The notes under the pieces were generated by a model that saw only the letters and a program-made list of their open reading frames with translations, searched no databases and was not told the origin of the DNA. This document shows, piece after piece, positions 55,707 through 64,000 of a stretch of DNA of 64,000 nt (the first letter of the stretch is position 1; each line of letters opens with the position of its first letter). Position numbers and translations under genes: made by a program. This stretch comes from Rhizobium sp. TH2 (GTDB lineage Bacteria > Pseudomonadota > Alphaproteobacteria > Rhizobiales > Rhizobiaceae): assembly GCF_024707525.1 (NCBI RefSeq), contig NZ_CP062231.1, forward strand, positions 62,001-126,000, given 5' to 3'.

Positions 55707-56459
55707 TTATTTTCTCGCCAGACTGAACGAGAAGTGGCTGCCCCGGTGATAGTCGATCGCATAGATCACCGGCATTCCGGCGGCATTGAAGCATGTCTCG
55801 GTGATCAGGAGAGCCGGGCCGAAATCCCTTAGATCGTTGCGCTCTACGACGTCGTTCGGCAGCATGACGGCGGATACACTCGCTGCCGACATGCGCGGCT
55901 TGTTCTTGTAATCCTCGAGCAGTGCCAGCAGCGAGCCACTCCAATCCACGTCGTAGAGACGGGCTGAAATCAGGCTGCGCGGCACGTAGTCGACGCAATA
56001 CATGATCGGCTCATCACGCTGGAGTCGCAGGCGTTCGATGCGGATCACGCGATCCGAGACCCGCATCTGCAACTGCCTTGCCACAAGCTCATCCGGCGCC
56101 TCTTCGGCAATCGACAGCACCTTGTTGACGATCTCATAGCCATAGTGCCGGGCCATGTCAGTCACGCTCTCGAATGCCGTAATCGGCCGGTCGACCTGTA
56201 CAGCCGACATCGGCGAAACGAAGCGGCCGCGGCCGTGTTCGGCATAAATGAGGCTGTCCTGTTCGAGGAGCTTGAGAGCCTCGCGGACGACCGGGCGGGA
56301 GATCCCGAAGCGCCGAGTAAGTTCGGCTTCGGTGGGGAGCTTGTCACCGGGCTTGAGGCTCGTGTCGCGGATAAGATCCGAGATCCTGTCGCGCAACTTG
56401 ATCACAAGGGTCTGTTTGTCACGCAGGGGCTCGTCCAAGGGCGCAATCCTCTCCACCAT
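55707..56459 (-). CDS. GntR-family regulator with UTRA domain (FrlR-like)
   Basis: 250 residues. Winged helix-turn-helix (KPGDKLPTEAELTRRFGISR, RPVVREALKLLEQ) and a C-terminal UTRA ligand domain. UTRA regulators usually sense the sugar phosphate of the pathway they control. It is divergent from the FrlB-like deglycase. TTGTCTGACA stands directly before its start, and matching sites precede the deglycase and the ABC operon, so it probably represses all three, including itself. Confidence 0.87.
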   Translation of the reverse strand: MVERIAPLDEPLRDKQTLVIKLRDRISDLIRDTSLKPGDKLPTEAELTRRFGISRPVVREALKLLEQDSLIYAEHGRGRFVSPMSAVQVDRPITAFESVTDMARHYGYEIVNKVLSIAEEAPDELVARQLQMRVSDRVIRIERLRLQRDEPIMYCVDYVPRSLISARLYDVDWSGSLLALLEDYKNKPRMSAASVSAVMLPNDVVERNDLRDFGPALLITETCFNAAGMPVIYAIDYHRGSHFSFSLARK

Positions 56460-56470
56460 CCTGAATGTGC

Positions 56471-56480
56471 TTGTCTGACA
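56471..56480. promoter_or_regulatory. GntR operator candidate (gntR promoter)
   Basis: TTGTCTGACA, with the symmetric core TGTC-T-GACA, 12 bases before the gntR start. One of three related sites in the locus. Confidence 0.5.
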
Positions 56481-56597
56481 TTGGCGGCGCGGTCAACGAA
56501 TTTCTGATGCCTCATCAGCGTTGCATCAATCAATGTGTTGCCAAAGCCAGTGCAAATTCACCGCTGTGTTATTGACACGTCCAAATCAAGATGTCAG

Positions 56598-56612
56598 TTG
56601 TCTTACAACATT
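56598..56612. promoter_or_regulatory. GntR operator candidate (deglycase promoter)
   Basis: TTGTCTTACAACATT; TTGT-CTT-ACAA is symmetric. It shares TGTCTKACAACATT with the site at 62638-62652. It lies 41 bases before the deglycase start. Confidence 0.5.
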
Positions 56613-56652
56613 GCTGGTATTATTGCTAGCTTTAGCGCGCACGGAGGCTTGT

Positions 56653-57666
56653 ATGCTGAATTTTGACGAACAGAGGTTTCTCCGTATCCAGTCCGGTGCG
56701 GTGGGCCTGCGCCAACGGCTGGACCGGGTGATCGCCGATTGCCTGGCTGCCGGTGCTGAAAACATCCATTTCCTCGGCACGGGCGGCGCCGCGATTCTGA
56801 TGCAGCCGGCGGCGCAGTTGCTGCAACGCCGGTCGCGATTTCCAGTGTTCATCGACATGCCGGCCGAACTGGTGCTCACGGGATCGGCCAATCTCAATGG
56901 CAAATCGATCGTCGTCATTCCATCGCTCTCGGGCACGACGAAGGAAAGCGTGGCGCTCCTCGCCAAGGCGAAGGAAGCGGGCGCCACCGTGATTACTCTG
57001 GTCGGCCACGAGGAAACACCGCTCGGCAGGGGTGGCGATCATGTCTTCGTGAATTTCGCCGAGGACGACACGTCCTGCGAGTCCTTCTATCTGCAATCGC
57101 TGTTCATCGCGCTGTCGATCATGCGGCATCGCGGGGAGATCGGGAATTACGAGCAGATCGCGGATGAACTCGATGGGCTGCCGGCCCTATTGCTCGAAGT
57201 GAAGCGGGCTTATGAGCCGAAGGCTGGAGCCTTCGCCAAGGTGCTGGCCGGAGCCGATTATCACATCATCACCGGTGCCGGGAATGTCTGGCCGCAAGCC
57301 TTCTATTACGGCATGTGTATCCTGGAGGAGATGCAGTGGATCCGAACCCGGCCGGTCCATGCGTCGGATTTCTTCCACGGCACGCTGGAGCTGGTCGAGA
57401 AGGGCGTGTCGGTCATCCTGTTCAAGGGCGAGGATGCCCTGCGGCCGCTTGCCGACCGCGTCGCGAATTTCGCACCTGATTATACCGACCGGCTGACGGT
57501 GCTCGATACCGCCGAACTCGCGCTGCCCGGCATTTCGCCGGAGGTTCGAGGCCTGATATCGCCGGTGCTGCTTGCCACGGTGCTCGAACGCATCAGCGCC
57601 CATCTCGAAGTCATGCGCAATCATCCGCTGACCACGCGACGCTATTACAAGCGAGTTAGCTATTGA
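56653..57666 (+). CDS. SIS-domain sugar-phosphate deglycase (FrlB-like)
   Basis: 337 residues with two SIS domains. It resembles FrlB, which splits fructoselysine 6-phosphate to glucose 6-phosphate and lysine. FLGTGGAAILMQ and SLSGTTKESVALL mark the first SIS domain; the C-terminal part DFFHGTLELVEKGVSVIL and the end TTRRYYKRVSY match FrlB. CGGAGGCTTGT precedes the ATG. The PfkB kinase gene (FrlD-like) follows after 78 bases. The exact glycated amino acid is unknown. Confidence 0.78.
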   Translation: MLNFDEQRFLRIQSGAVGLRQRLDRVIADCLAAGAENIHFLGTGGAAILMQPAAQLLQRRSRFPVFIDMPAELVLTGSANLNGKSIVVIPSLSGTTKESVALLAKAKEAGATVITLVGHEETPLGRGGDHVFVNFAEDDTSCESFYLQSLFIALSIMRHRGEIGNYEQIADELDGLPALLLEVKRAYEPKAGAFAKVLAGADYHIITGAGNVWPQAFYYGMCILEEMQWIRTRPVHASDFFHGTLELVEKGVSVILFKGEDALRPLADRVANFAPDYTDRLTVLDTAELALPGISPEVRGLISPVLLATVLERISAHLEVMRNHPLTTRRYYKRVSY

Positions 57667-57744
57667 TTCAGCTAAGCGGCTTTGACTGCGCCCGCGAATG
57701 CTGCCAGAGGCGAGCGCGGCGTAGTTGCCGATGGAGAGGGCTGG

Positions 57745-58587
57745 ATGAAGAGACTTCGCATTGCTGTGGTCGGCGACAATTGCATCGACAAGTTCCTACC
57801 GCCGATCGGCGAGGCGCTTGTCGGCGGCAATGCGGTGAATGTCGCGGTGCAGCTCGCAAAACTAGGCCATGATGCACACTACTTCGGCGCCGTCGGCGCG
57901 GATGCCGATGGCGAGCGGACAAGAACTGCCCTGACCGAGAACGGTGTCAACGTGGCGCATATGCAGGAGCGACCCGGCAAGACCGCCCATACCGACATCG
58001 AGGTCCTGCCATCCGGAGAGCGCGTGTTTCTGTTCGAGGATTTCGGCGTCTGCGCCGGCTACCGACCGTCGGATGCTGATCTCGCCGCGCTCAAGATCAT
58101 GGACCACGTCCATATCGGCTGGCTCGATGATGGCGGTGCGCTGAGACGCACGCTCGCTGCAGCCGGAGTCAGCGTCTCGCAGGACATATCGGTCAACGCC
58201 GATTCCGCCGATCTCGGCATCGAAGGCCTGACGATCGCCTTCGGCTCGGCGGGTGAGGACGATGCAGCCGTCCAAACCACGATCGACCGCTTTCTTTCCG
58301 CCGGTGTCCGGGTCGCTGTGGTGACACGCGGCGCGAGGGGTTCGGTGGCGGCGACGCTTGAAGAGCGGGCCGAAACGGGCATCATGCAGGTCGAGGTCGT
58401 AGACACGACCGGCGCGGGCGACAGCTTCATCGCGGGATTTCTGTCCGTGCATATCGGCGGCGGATCGTTGCAGGAAGCGGTCGAGGCCGGGCGTGACCGG
58501 GCCGCGCTCGCCTGCAGCCACGTCGGCGGCTTTCCACAGAAGCCGATGGCCTTGCGAGACCTATTTGAGCACCAGCCAGCCGGATAG
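57745..58587 (+). CDS. PfkB-family sugar kinase (FrlD-like fructosamine 6-kinase)
   Basis: 280 residues. GDNCIDKFLPP and GGNAVNVAVQLAKLG match FrlD, fructoselysine 6-kinase, more closely than other ribokinases; the catalytic end is DTTGAGDSFIAGFLS with GAGD. It would phosphorylate an Amadori compound for the deglycase before it. GGAGAGGGCTGG precedes the ATG. It overlaps the convergent EamA gene by 27 bases. Confidence 0.8.
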   Translation: MKRLRIAVVGDNCIDKFLPPIGEALVGGNAVNVAVQLAKLGHDAHYFGAVGADADGERTRTALTENGVNVAHMQERPGKTAHTDIEVLPSGERVFLFEDFGVCAGYRPSDADLAALKIMDHVHIGWLDDGGALRRTLAAAGVSVSQDISVNADSADLGIEGLTIAFGSAGEDDAAVQTTIDRFLSAGVRVAVVTRGARGSVAATLEERAETGIMQVEVVDTTGAGDSFIAGFLSVHIGGGSLQEAVEAGRDRAALACSHVGGFPQKPMALRDLFEHQPAG

Positions 58588-59448
58588 GATGATGATCGCC
58601 GCGCCCGCGATCGTGTAGGGATCGACCGGTGCCGCGAACAGCAGCGCGCCATAGAGGCAGCCCCAGATGATCTGGCTGTATTGAAACGGCGCCACGACCG
58701 AGGCCTCGCCGGCACGGAAGGCTCGCACCAGCAGCGCATGACCCGCAAGGCCGAGTATGCCGGCGATCACGGCAATGACCGTATGGTTGAAATCCATGGC
58801 CGAGAGGCCGGTGCTGCCGAGCGCCGTCACGAGAGCCAAAGGTGTCATGACCACCAGCAAGGTCGCGATCAGGGCTTCATCGCTTTCCGCAGCCTTGGCG
58901 CGTCGTAACAAGAGAAGTGATAACGCGAAGAAAACCGTCGAGGCGAAGGCGGCAGCGTGACCGATATTGAGTTCGGCCGTGCCGGGTCGCAGCGCCACCG
59001 TAACCCCGACAAAACCGAGCACGACGCCGAGCCAGGCGAGCTGCGAGAGCCTCTCACCCAGCAGGAGGAAGCTCAGCACCGCCACCAGGATAGGCGTCAG
59101 GAAAGCGATGAGATAGGCTTCCCAGAGCGGCAGCAGCTGGAAGGCATAGTGAATGAGGATCGCATCGGCGCCGAGCAGCAGCGCACGCGACACGGCGAGA
59201 CCGGGATAGCGCGGCATGAGATCCCGCAGCCGGCCTCTGGCGGCGGCATAGGCAAACAGCAGCACCAGCCCGACGATGGTGGTGGTAAGCGTGATCTGCG
59301 GTGCCGGCAGATCGATCGCAAGGAACTTGATTAGTGCATCGGCGCCGGAAAACACCGCAAAGGCAAGAACGGCGATGCCGGCGGCGCGCGTATTCGAGCG
59401 TCCGGCATCCGACGCGGCCGGGAGTTCCGGTGAGATCTCAGCGGACAT
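58561..59448 (-). CDS. EamA/DMT-family transporter
   Basis: 295 residues, ten membrane helices in two EamA repeats (the first ending near residue 145, the second starting LNIGHAAAFASTVFFALS). The ATG at 59448 overlaps the stop of the ABC permease gene by 11 bases, so it is the last gene of that operon. DMT carriers export or import amino acids and other metabolites. Here it may handle an amino acid or sugar freed in the pathway. Confidence 0.85.
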   Translation of the reverse strand: MSAEISPELPAASDAGRSNTRAAGIAVLAFAVFSGADALIKFLAIDLPAPQITLTTTIVGLVLLFAYAAARGRLRDLMPRYPGLAVSRALLLGADAILIHYAFQLLPLWEAYLIAFLTPILVAVLSFLLLGERLSQLAWLGVVLGFVGVTVALRPGTAELNIGHAAAFASTVFFALSLLLLRRAKAAESDEALIATLLVVMTPLALVTALGSTGLSAMDFNHTVIAVIAGILGLAGHALLVRAFRAGEASVVAPFQYSQIIWGCLYGALLFAAPVDPYTIAGAAIIILSGWLVLK

Positions 59449-60409
59449 TGAAACGCCCGAACCGCGCTTCGATACGGGACTGGGCATATTCGAGCCCGAT
59501 CGAAAGCAGCCAATAGATCATGGAGGCGGTGATCAGCATTTCGATATGACGGAACTCTGTCTGTCCCATTGTGCGGGCCAGATACATGATCTCCCAGACG
59601 CCGACGACCGACACAAGCGAGGAATCCTTCAACATGGCGATAAACTGGTTGCCCGTGGGCGGGATGATGATGCGCATGGCCTGCGGCAGGATCACCAGCG
59701 CCATGGTCTGGCCCGGCTTCAGGCCGAGCGCTGTCGATGCCTCCGACTGGCCCCTGTCGATGCTCTCGATGCCGGCGCGGAAAATCTCGGTCATATAGGC
59801 GCCGTAACAGAGCGAAAGCGCGAGGATGCCCGCCGGTATGGCGCCGATGACGTAGCCGACCTGCGGCAGGCCGAGATAGATGATGTAGATCTGCATGAGC
59901 AGCGGCAGGCCGCGGAAGAGCGAGGTGTAGAAGGTCGCAAGCCCATAGATCACGCCGTTGCGCGAGAGCTTGGCGATGGCGCCGGCCAGCGCGATGACGG
60001 TGGCGACCGCAATCGAGATCGCCGAGATAAAGAGCGTGGTCGTGACGCCCTGGGTGATGAGGAAGCCGATCTTCTTGGCGATGAAGGTGAAGGAGAGATT
60101 GAAGGAATAGAAGAACAGCATCAGGAGCACGAAGAGCTCGATCCACACGCCGATGGTCTGGTAGCGGCGCGGCAGAAGCCGAAGCAGTGTCCAGTTGGCC
60201 GCGAGAATCAAGGCGATCAGCAACGAGGATAGAAGGCGGCTGACGACCGGATTGTCGGTGACCCAGGATGCGCTCGACGGTAGCAGATAGCCGAGCCAGC
60301 TCGAACTGACGCCAAGCAGAAAGAGCCCGAGTGTAATCACCAGGATAATCAGCGCCACGCCGAGGCGCCGGGCGGCATCAGGATAGGTGAGGATGAGTCG
60401 AGCCAGCAT
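59438..60409 (-). CDS. Amino-acid-type ABC transporter permease
   Basis: 323 residues, of the HisM/GlnP class. A long N-terminal part with several membrane helices precedes the transport core with TLFISAISIAVATVIALAGA and the EAA loop EASTALGLKPGQTMALVILPQ, split here by normal spacing. It works with the substrate-binding protein at 61767. No ATPase gene is found in this window, so it must be encoded elsewhere. It sits in the operon binding protein, oxidoreductase, permease, EamA. Confidence 0.87.
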   Translation of the reverse strand: MLARLILTYPDAARRLGVALIILVITLGLFLLGVSSSWLGYLLPSSASWVTDNPVVSRLLSSLLIALILAANWTLLRLLPRRYQTIGVWIELFVLLMLFFYSFNLSFTFIAKKIGFLITQGVTTTLFISAISIAVATVIALAGAIAKLSRNGVIYGLATFYTSLFRGLPLLMQIYIIYLGLPQVGYVIGAIPAGILALSLCYGAYMTEIFRAGIESIDRGQSEASTALGLKPGQTMALVILPQAMRIIIPPTGNQFIAMLKDSSLVSVVGVWEIMYLARTMGQTEFRHIEMLITASMIYWLLSIGLEYAQSRIEARFGRFNVR

Positions 60410-60426
60410 GCCCTGTGTCCCTTGGT

Positions 60427-61707
60427 TCAGGCAGTGCGTTCGCGCCACCAGTCCTGTGCTTGAAGTTTCCAGTAGGTGAGCTGCGCCACGGCGAGGCCGG
60501 CAGCGCCGCCGGCCCAGACCAGCCCGAATGGCGCAAACAGCTTGTAGCGGTCGCTCTGGCCGAGGATTGCCTCCGCTACGAGCTTGCCGCCGATCGCGGT
60601 CGTGTTGAGCCCGTGGCCGCCGAAGGCCGTGCAGTGCCAGACGCCGGGCTCGACCTCGCCGATCTGTGGCATCAGGTGGCGGGCATAGGACATCAGACCC
60701 GACCAGGCGAGTTCCGTCTTGAGACCCGAAAGTTGCGGATAGGTGCCGGTCATCTCGCGGCGGAGCTCTGCGACGACCCCTGCGGTCGATGCGGCGCGCG
60801 TGGTGATGCGGCCGCCCCACAGGATGCGTTTGCCGTCATCCATGAGGCGGTAGTAATCGCCGGCGCGGCGGTTGTCGCCGATCGCGTCGCGGGTGGCGAT
60901 CGCCGACGCGATGAGATCGGGTGCTTCCTCGCTCACCATGACATAGGTCGCGATCGGCAGGAAGGCGCGCTGCAATCGTCGGTCGAGGCTGCCGGTGTAA
61001 CCGCCCGTCGTGAAGACCACGTGCCGGGCTCGGACTTCGCCATTGGCGGTGTGCACGCGTTTCTCGGCGCCGGAGAGGCTGGTCGAGGTTGCCACCGAAC
61101 CCTCGAAGATCTTGCCGCCGAGCCGCTCGATCTCCGCCGCCATGGCGCGAAGATAGTTGAGCGGATGCATATGAAAGGCTCTGGGATTGCGCAGTGCCTG
61201 GAAATATCGCTGCGACTTCAGCACCGCCCGCACCTGCTCGGTGTCGAGATAATCGAGTTCGTAGTCGTAATCCTTGAGCAACTGCTCGCGATAGGCCTTG
61301 AGCGAGGCACCATCGTCATAGCGCAGAACGCTGGTGATGCCCGGCTGCGGAGCGGCGCTTTCTATATTGAGATCGCGGATCGTATCGCGGATGAATTCGA
61401 CGCCCTCGACCGAGAGATGGAAAAGCTTCCTGGCGGCAACCTTGCCCGCCATCCGGGCGATGTCGTCGCTGCCCGTGGCGAAGCCGGGGGCTACGAAACC
61501 ACCGTTGCGACCGGAGGCGCCGAAGCCGACGATCTCGGCTTCCAGCACGACCACTTTCTGGCCGGCGCGGACGAGTTGCAGCGCAGTTGTCAGACCAGCC
61601 AGCCCTGCGCCGATCACCACCGTGTCGCAATCTTCAGGCCCAGCGAGGGAAGACCGCGACCGGTCTTCGGCAATGGTTCTCTTGTAATAGGTATCGGGGT
61701 AGGACAT
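60427..61707 (-). CDS. FAD-dependent oxidoreductase (DAO family), possible amadoriase
   Basis: 426 residues. Rossmann motif VIGAGLAGLTTALQLVRAG near residue 31 and the DAO end region FGGHGLNTTAIGGKLVAEAI bind FAD. DAO proteins oxidise amines or N-substituted amino acids. Between a binding protein and a permease, in a locus with FrlB- and FrlD-like genes, an oxidase of fructosyl-amino acids is a reasonable guess; gamma-glutamylputrescine oxidase-like activity is the alternative. Confidence 0.83.
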   Translation of the reverse strand: MSYPDTYYKRTIAEDRSRSSLAGPEDCDTVVIGAGLAGLTTALQLVRAGQKVVVLEAEIVGFGASGRNGGFVAPGFATGSDDIARMAGKVAARKLFHLSVEGVEFIRDTIRDLNIESAAPQPGITSVLRYDDGASLKAYREQLLKDYDYELDYLDTEQVRAVLKSQRYFQALRNPRAFHMHPLNYLRAMAAEIERLGGKIFEGSVATSTSLSGAEKRVHTANGEVRARHVVFTTGGYTGSLDRRLQRAFLPIATYVMVSEEAPDLIASAIATRDAIGDNRRAGDYYRLMDDGKRILWGGRITTRAASTAGVVAELRREMTGTYPQLSGLKTELAWSGLMSYARHLMPQIGEVEPGVWHCTAFGGHGLNTTAIGGKLVAEAILGQSDRYKLFAPFGLVWAGGAAGLAVAQLTYWKLQAQDWWRERTA

Positions 61708-61766
61708 GGCATGCTCTTCGAAATGAAAGGCACGGGCGGCTAAGACCGCCCGTGCGACGGCGCAAA

Positions 61767-62594
61767 TCAATCGGCGCTGAAGTCCTTGCCGTACCATTTG
61801 GTGGTCAGGGTGGCGAGCGTGCCGTCCTTCTTCATCTCGGCGATAATGCCGCCGACCTTGGCGGTCCACTCCGGATCGACTTTTTCGGCAATCACGACGA
61901 GCGGCTCGCGGAAGGCATACTCGCCCTCGATGATGCGGACCGGATAGCCGTTCTTGATCGCGTTCTGGGCCGTCTGTTCCGGCGCGATGACGGCGGAGAG
62001 ACGAACGCCGTCGCCGAGGCGCAGGTCATCGAAAGGCAGCATGGAGTCGGCGAATGTACGCACTTCGCCCGGCTCGAGCTTGTATTCAATCGGTGGAATG
62101 CCCGGTGCATCGATCTCCAGGCGGCGATTGATGAAATCTTCCGAGGTCGTCGCCGTCTCCACGCCGATCACCTTGCCGTTGAGGTCGGTGACCGTCTTGG
62201 CGGTGTTGTCCTTGTGCACGACGTAGACGTATGGGCTGTAATAATAGACGCCCACGAAGTCGATCACCTTGGCACGCGGCTTCGTCGGCGTCACGGAGCC
62301 GACGCCGAGATCGTAGCGGCCCTGCCAGCGGCCACCGGTGAGCGTTGCCCAATCCGGCGTTTCGAAGCTGACCTCGACGCCGAGGCGCTTGGCGATCTCG
62401 CGCGAAACATCGATATCGAAGCCGACCATCTGGTTGCTGTCGTCAAGATAGCTCTGGGGCGGCCAACCGCTGTTAGTGGCGACGACCATCGCCTTCTTTT
62501 CCAGCACGCGATCGAGCGTTGCTCCAGCTTGAGCCTGCGTCGATAGCGTCATTGCGGCCGCGCCGAGCGCGAGCCATGTCAAAAGTCTCCTCAT
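61767..62594 (-). CDS. Amino-acid-type ABC transporter substrate-binding protein
   Basis: 275 residues, family 3 periplasmic binding protein with a signal peptide (LTWLALGAAAMTLSTQAQAG). Typical motifs are SYLDDSNQMVGFDIDVSREI and DLGVGSVTPTKPRAKVIDF. It is the first gene of its operon; a GntR-type site lies 44 bases upstream. The ligand is probably an amino acid or a glycated amino acid. Confidence 0.88.
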   Translation of the reverse strand: MRRLLTWLALGAAAMTLSTQAQAGATLDRVLEKKAMVVATNSGWPPQSYLDDSNQMVGFDIDVSREIAKRLGVEVSFETPDWATLTGGRWQGRYDLGVGSVTPTKPRAKVIDFVGVYYYSPYVYVVHKDNTAKTVTDLNGKVIGVETATTSEDFINRRLEIDAPGIPPIEYKLEPGEVRTFADSMLPFDDLRLGDGVRLSAVIAPEQTAQNAIKNGYPVRIIEGEYAFREPLVVIAEKVDPEWTAKVGGIIAEMKKDGTLATLTTKWYGKDFSAD

Positions 62595-62637
62595 CGAAAT
62601 CCTCCTTTTCGATCAATCATGCGTACAGAAATGTAAG

Positions 62638-62652
62638 ATGTCTGACAACATT
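62638..62652. promoter_or_regulatory. GntR operator candidate (ABC operon promoter)
   Basis: ATGTCTGACAACATT contains the symmetric core TGTC-T-GACA and shares TGTCTKACAACATT with the site before the deglycase. It lies 44 bases before the binding-protein start. Confidence 0.5.
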
Positions 62653-62708
62653 AGATGAAAGGAAACTTGAGGCCCTGTCAAGAGCGCGTCTACGTGCCCC
62701 GTACATGA

Positions 62709-63995
62709 TTAGGCGCTTCGCTCCTCGTCGAGCCTGTCGCGCAGCATGCTCCAAGGCAGGAGTATATTGGGTGCGTGCTTGAGAAGCCCGTGAAAGGGTA
62801 TCTCCCTTGGCGGGGCATAAGGGATCGGCAAGGCGCTGGCCGGTATGCCGGACGCCCAGGTAGCAATTTCCCGGCCGAGCGCCGTGGTCAGCGCGATGCC
62901 GCGGCCGTTGCAGGCAAAGCCCGCGAGCAGTCCGGGACCGAGGTCGACCAGATGCGGCAGGAAATCCGGCTCGACCGCAGCCATGCCCGACCAGGCCCAG
63001 GCGATCGGAGGGACGTCGCCGAGTTCCAGCATCTTAGCCAGACGCCGGTGGATAGTGCCCGGCACGCGCGTCCCGGCGCCCGGACCGAAGACATGCATGC
63101 CCCCGCTGATGAGGCGGTTGTCGGCATCGAAGCGGAAGGTGAAGAGATTGCGGCGGGTATCGGAGACCGACTGGTTGCCGGGCAGGAGGCGCTTCCTGAC
63201 TTCGCGCGGCAGAGGTTCGGTGGCGATCTGGAAGACCCGGAGCGGGAAATAGGTCCGGGCGAGTTCGGGTCGCAGTTTGCCGCCATAGGCATTTGTGGCG
63301 ATGAAGACTTTGCCGGCGCGGACGGTGCCAGTGGCGGTCGTCAGCGTGTAGCCCTCGTTCGCGCGGGATATCGCGGTCACCGGGCTCCGTTCGAAGATGC
63401 GCGCGCCGGCGGCCTCGGCGGCATCCGCCAGGCCGCGTGCATAGGCAACGGGATCGAGGAGACCGCCCGAACGGTCCGTCCAGCTTCCGGCATAGCCCTT
63501 GGCACCCGTGACGCTCTCGGTCTCCGATCTGCCCATGACGACGACCGGGCGGCCGCGACTCGCCCACTGGGCGGCACGTGATTTGACCTTGTCAAAAGCG
63601 GCGGCGGAATGCGCGGGCTGGATCCAGCCGCTCTGCTCGGCCTGGCATTCTATGTTGTGGCGACGGATGAGTTCGAAAACGAGGTCGGCGCTCGTGCTGG
63701 CGAAGCGGATCAGTCGCTCGCCGCGCTCAGTACCCAGCTCGGCGATGATGTCGTCCGGGTCCTTCTTGGCGAAATTCGGAACCACAAAGCCGGCATTGCG
63801 GCCCGTCGCGCCCCAGGCGATGATCTCGGCCTCGAGCAGCACCACCGAGAGACCTTTCGCGGCCGCATGCAGGGCGGTCGACAGGCCGGAAAAGCCGCCG
63901 CCGATGATGGCGAGGTCCGCATCGACAGTCTCCGTGAGCGCCGGGCGTTCGCGATAGTCTCCGCCGATCGCGTGCCAGAGCGAAATCGCGGTCAT
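62709..63995 (-). CDS. FAD-dependent oxidoreductase (DAO family), second copy
   Basis: 428 residues, complete. IIGGGFSGLSTALHAAAKG near residue 30 binds FAD; WGATGRNAGFVVPNF and GFACNGRGIALTTALGRE are DAO motifs. It resembles the oxidoreductase at 60427 in layout. It lies before the ABC operon on the same strand, but the operator and promoter at 62638 separate it from that operon. The gene starts five bases from the right window edge, so its own promoter and partners are not visible. Confidence 0.83.
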   Translation of the reverse strand: MTAISLWHAIGGDYRERPALTETVDADLAIIGGGFSGLSTALHAAAKGLSVVLLEAEIIAWGATGRNAGFVVPNFAKKDPDDIIAELGTERGERLIRFASTSADLVFELIRRHNIECQAEQSGWIQPAHSAAAFDKVKSRAAQWASRGRPVVVMGRSETESVTGAKGYAGSWTDRSGGLLDPVAYARGLADAAEAAGARIFERSPVTAISRANEGYTLTTATGTVRAGKVFIATNAYGGKLRPELARTYFPLRVFQIATEPLPREVRKRLLPGNQSVSDTRRNLFTFRFDADNRLISGGMHVFGPGAGTRVPGTIHRRLAKMLELGDVPPIAWAWSGMAAVEPDFLPHLVDLGPGLLAGFACNGRGIALTTALGREIATWASGIPASALPIPYAPPREIPFHGLLKHAPNILLPWSMLRDRLDEERSA

Positions 63996-64000
63996 GAGGA

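Overview
The window looks like chromosome of an alphaproteobacterium of the order Hyphomicrobiales (Rhizobium/Phyllobacterium/Mesorhizobium-like). Supporting signs are a GcrA cell-cycle regulator, CobS/CobT of the aerobic cobaltochelatase, an argD-argF-hslO block, a fructose importer of the rhizobial FrcBCA type beside a ROK regulator, long alphaproteobacterial PstC/PstA proteins, and GC-rich codon use over most of the sequence. No species can be named from the sequence alone.

Region 1 (1 to about 5,850) is a foreign-looking island end. It is more AT-rich, filled with tiny genes of unknown function, and carries an HNH-type protein, a stand-alone NHEJ-type ATP-dependent DNA ligase, a secreted unknown protein and an XRE regulator. 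Two alphaproteobacterial LexA (SOS) boxes (GAAC-N7-GAAC) sit in front of its small genes. The region stops at a degenerate 3' end of a tRNA-Arg gene (5821-5845), as expected for the distal attachment site of an element integrated in that tRNA.

Region 2 (about 6,000 to 19,550) holds small stress and regulatory units: Ohr, a two-component system, two alpha/beta hydrolases around a DipZ-type CcdA-thioredoxin protein, AraC/SDR, TetR/MFS with two matching operators, and MarR. It also has two tandem genes for about 40-residue secreted peptides that both end in a C-X5-C motif, and a gene-free stretch (17559-17886) packed with perfect hairpins.

Region 3 (17,887 to 43,500) is mainly conserved core. 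It contains frcR-fucU divergent from frcBCA, then pyrC, bolA, a J-domain gene and cobST, an esterase/phytase-like protein, sthA, a LysR gene, a transglutaminase-like gene, an M24-like protein, pyrE, otsA, apaG, hslO, argF, argD, gcrA, an EEP nuclease and ppk2.

Region 4 (43,600 to 51,600) is the phosphate regulon phoR-pstSCAB-phoU-phoB. A Pho box lies before pstS and a strong hairpin follows it. A 271-bp MITE-like element with 31-bp inverted ends lies directly after phoB and supplies the stop codon of the next, convergent gene.

Region 5 (51,600 to 64,000) has an unknown membrane protein, a nitronate monooxygenase-like gene, tRNA-Thr(CGT), an MFS gene and then an Amadori-compound (fructosyl-amino acid) locus: GntR/UTRA regulator, FrlB-like deglycase, FrlD-like kinase, ABC substrate-binding protein and permease, EamA transporter and two DAO-family flavoproteins. 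Three copies of a TTGTCTKACA-type site lie before the regulator, the deglycase and the ABC operon, which suggests one GntR-controlled regulon.
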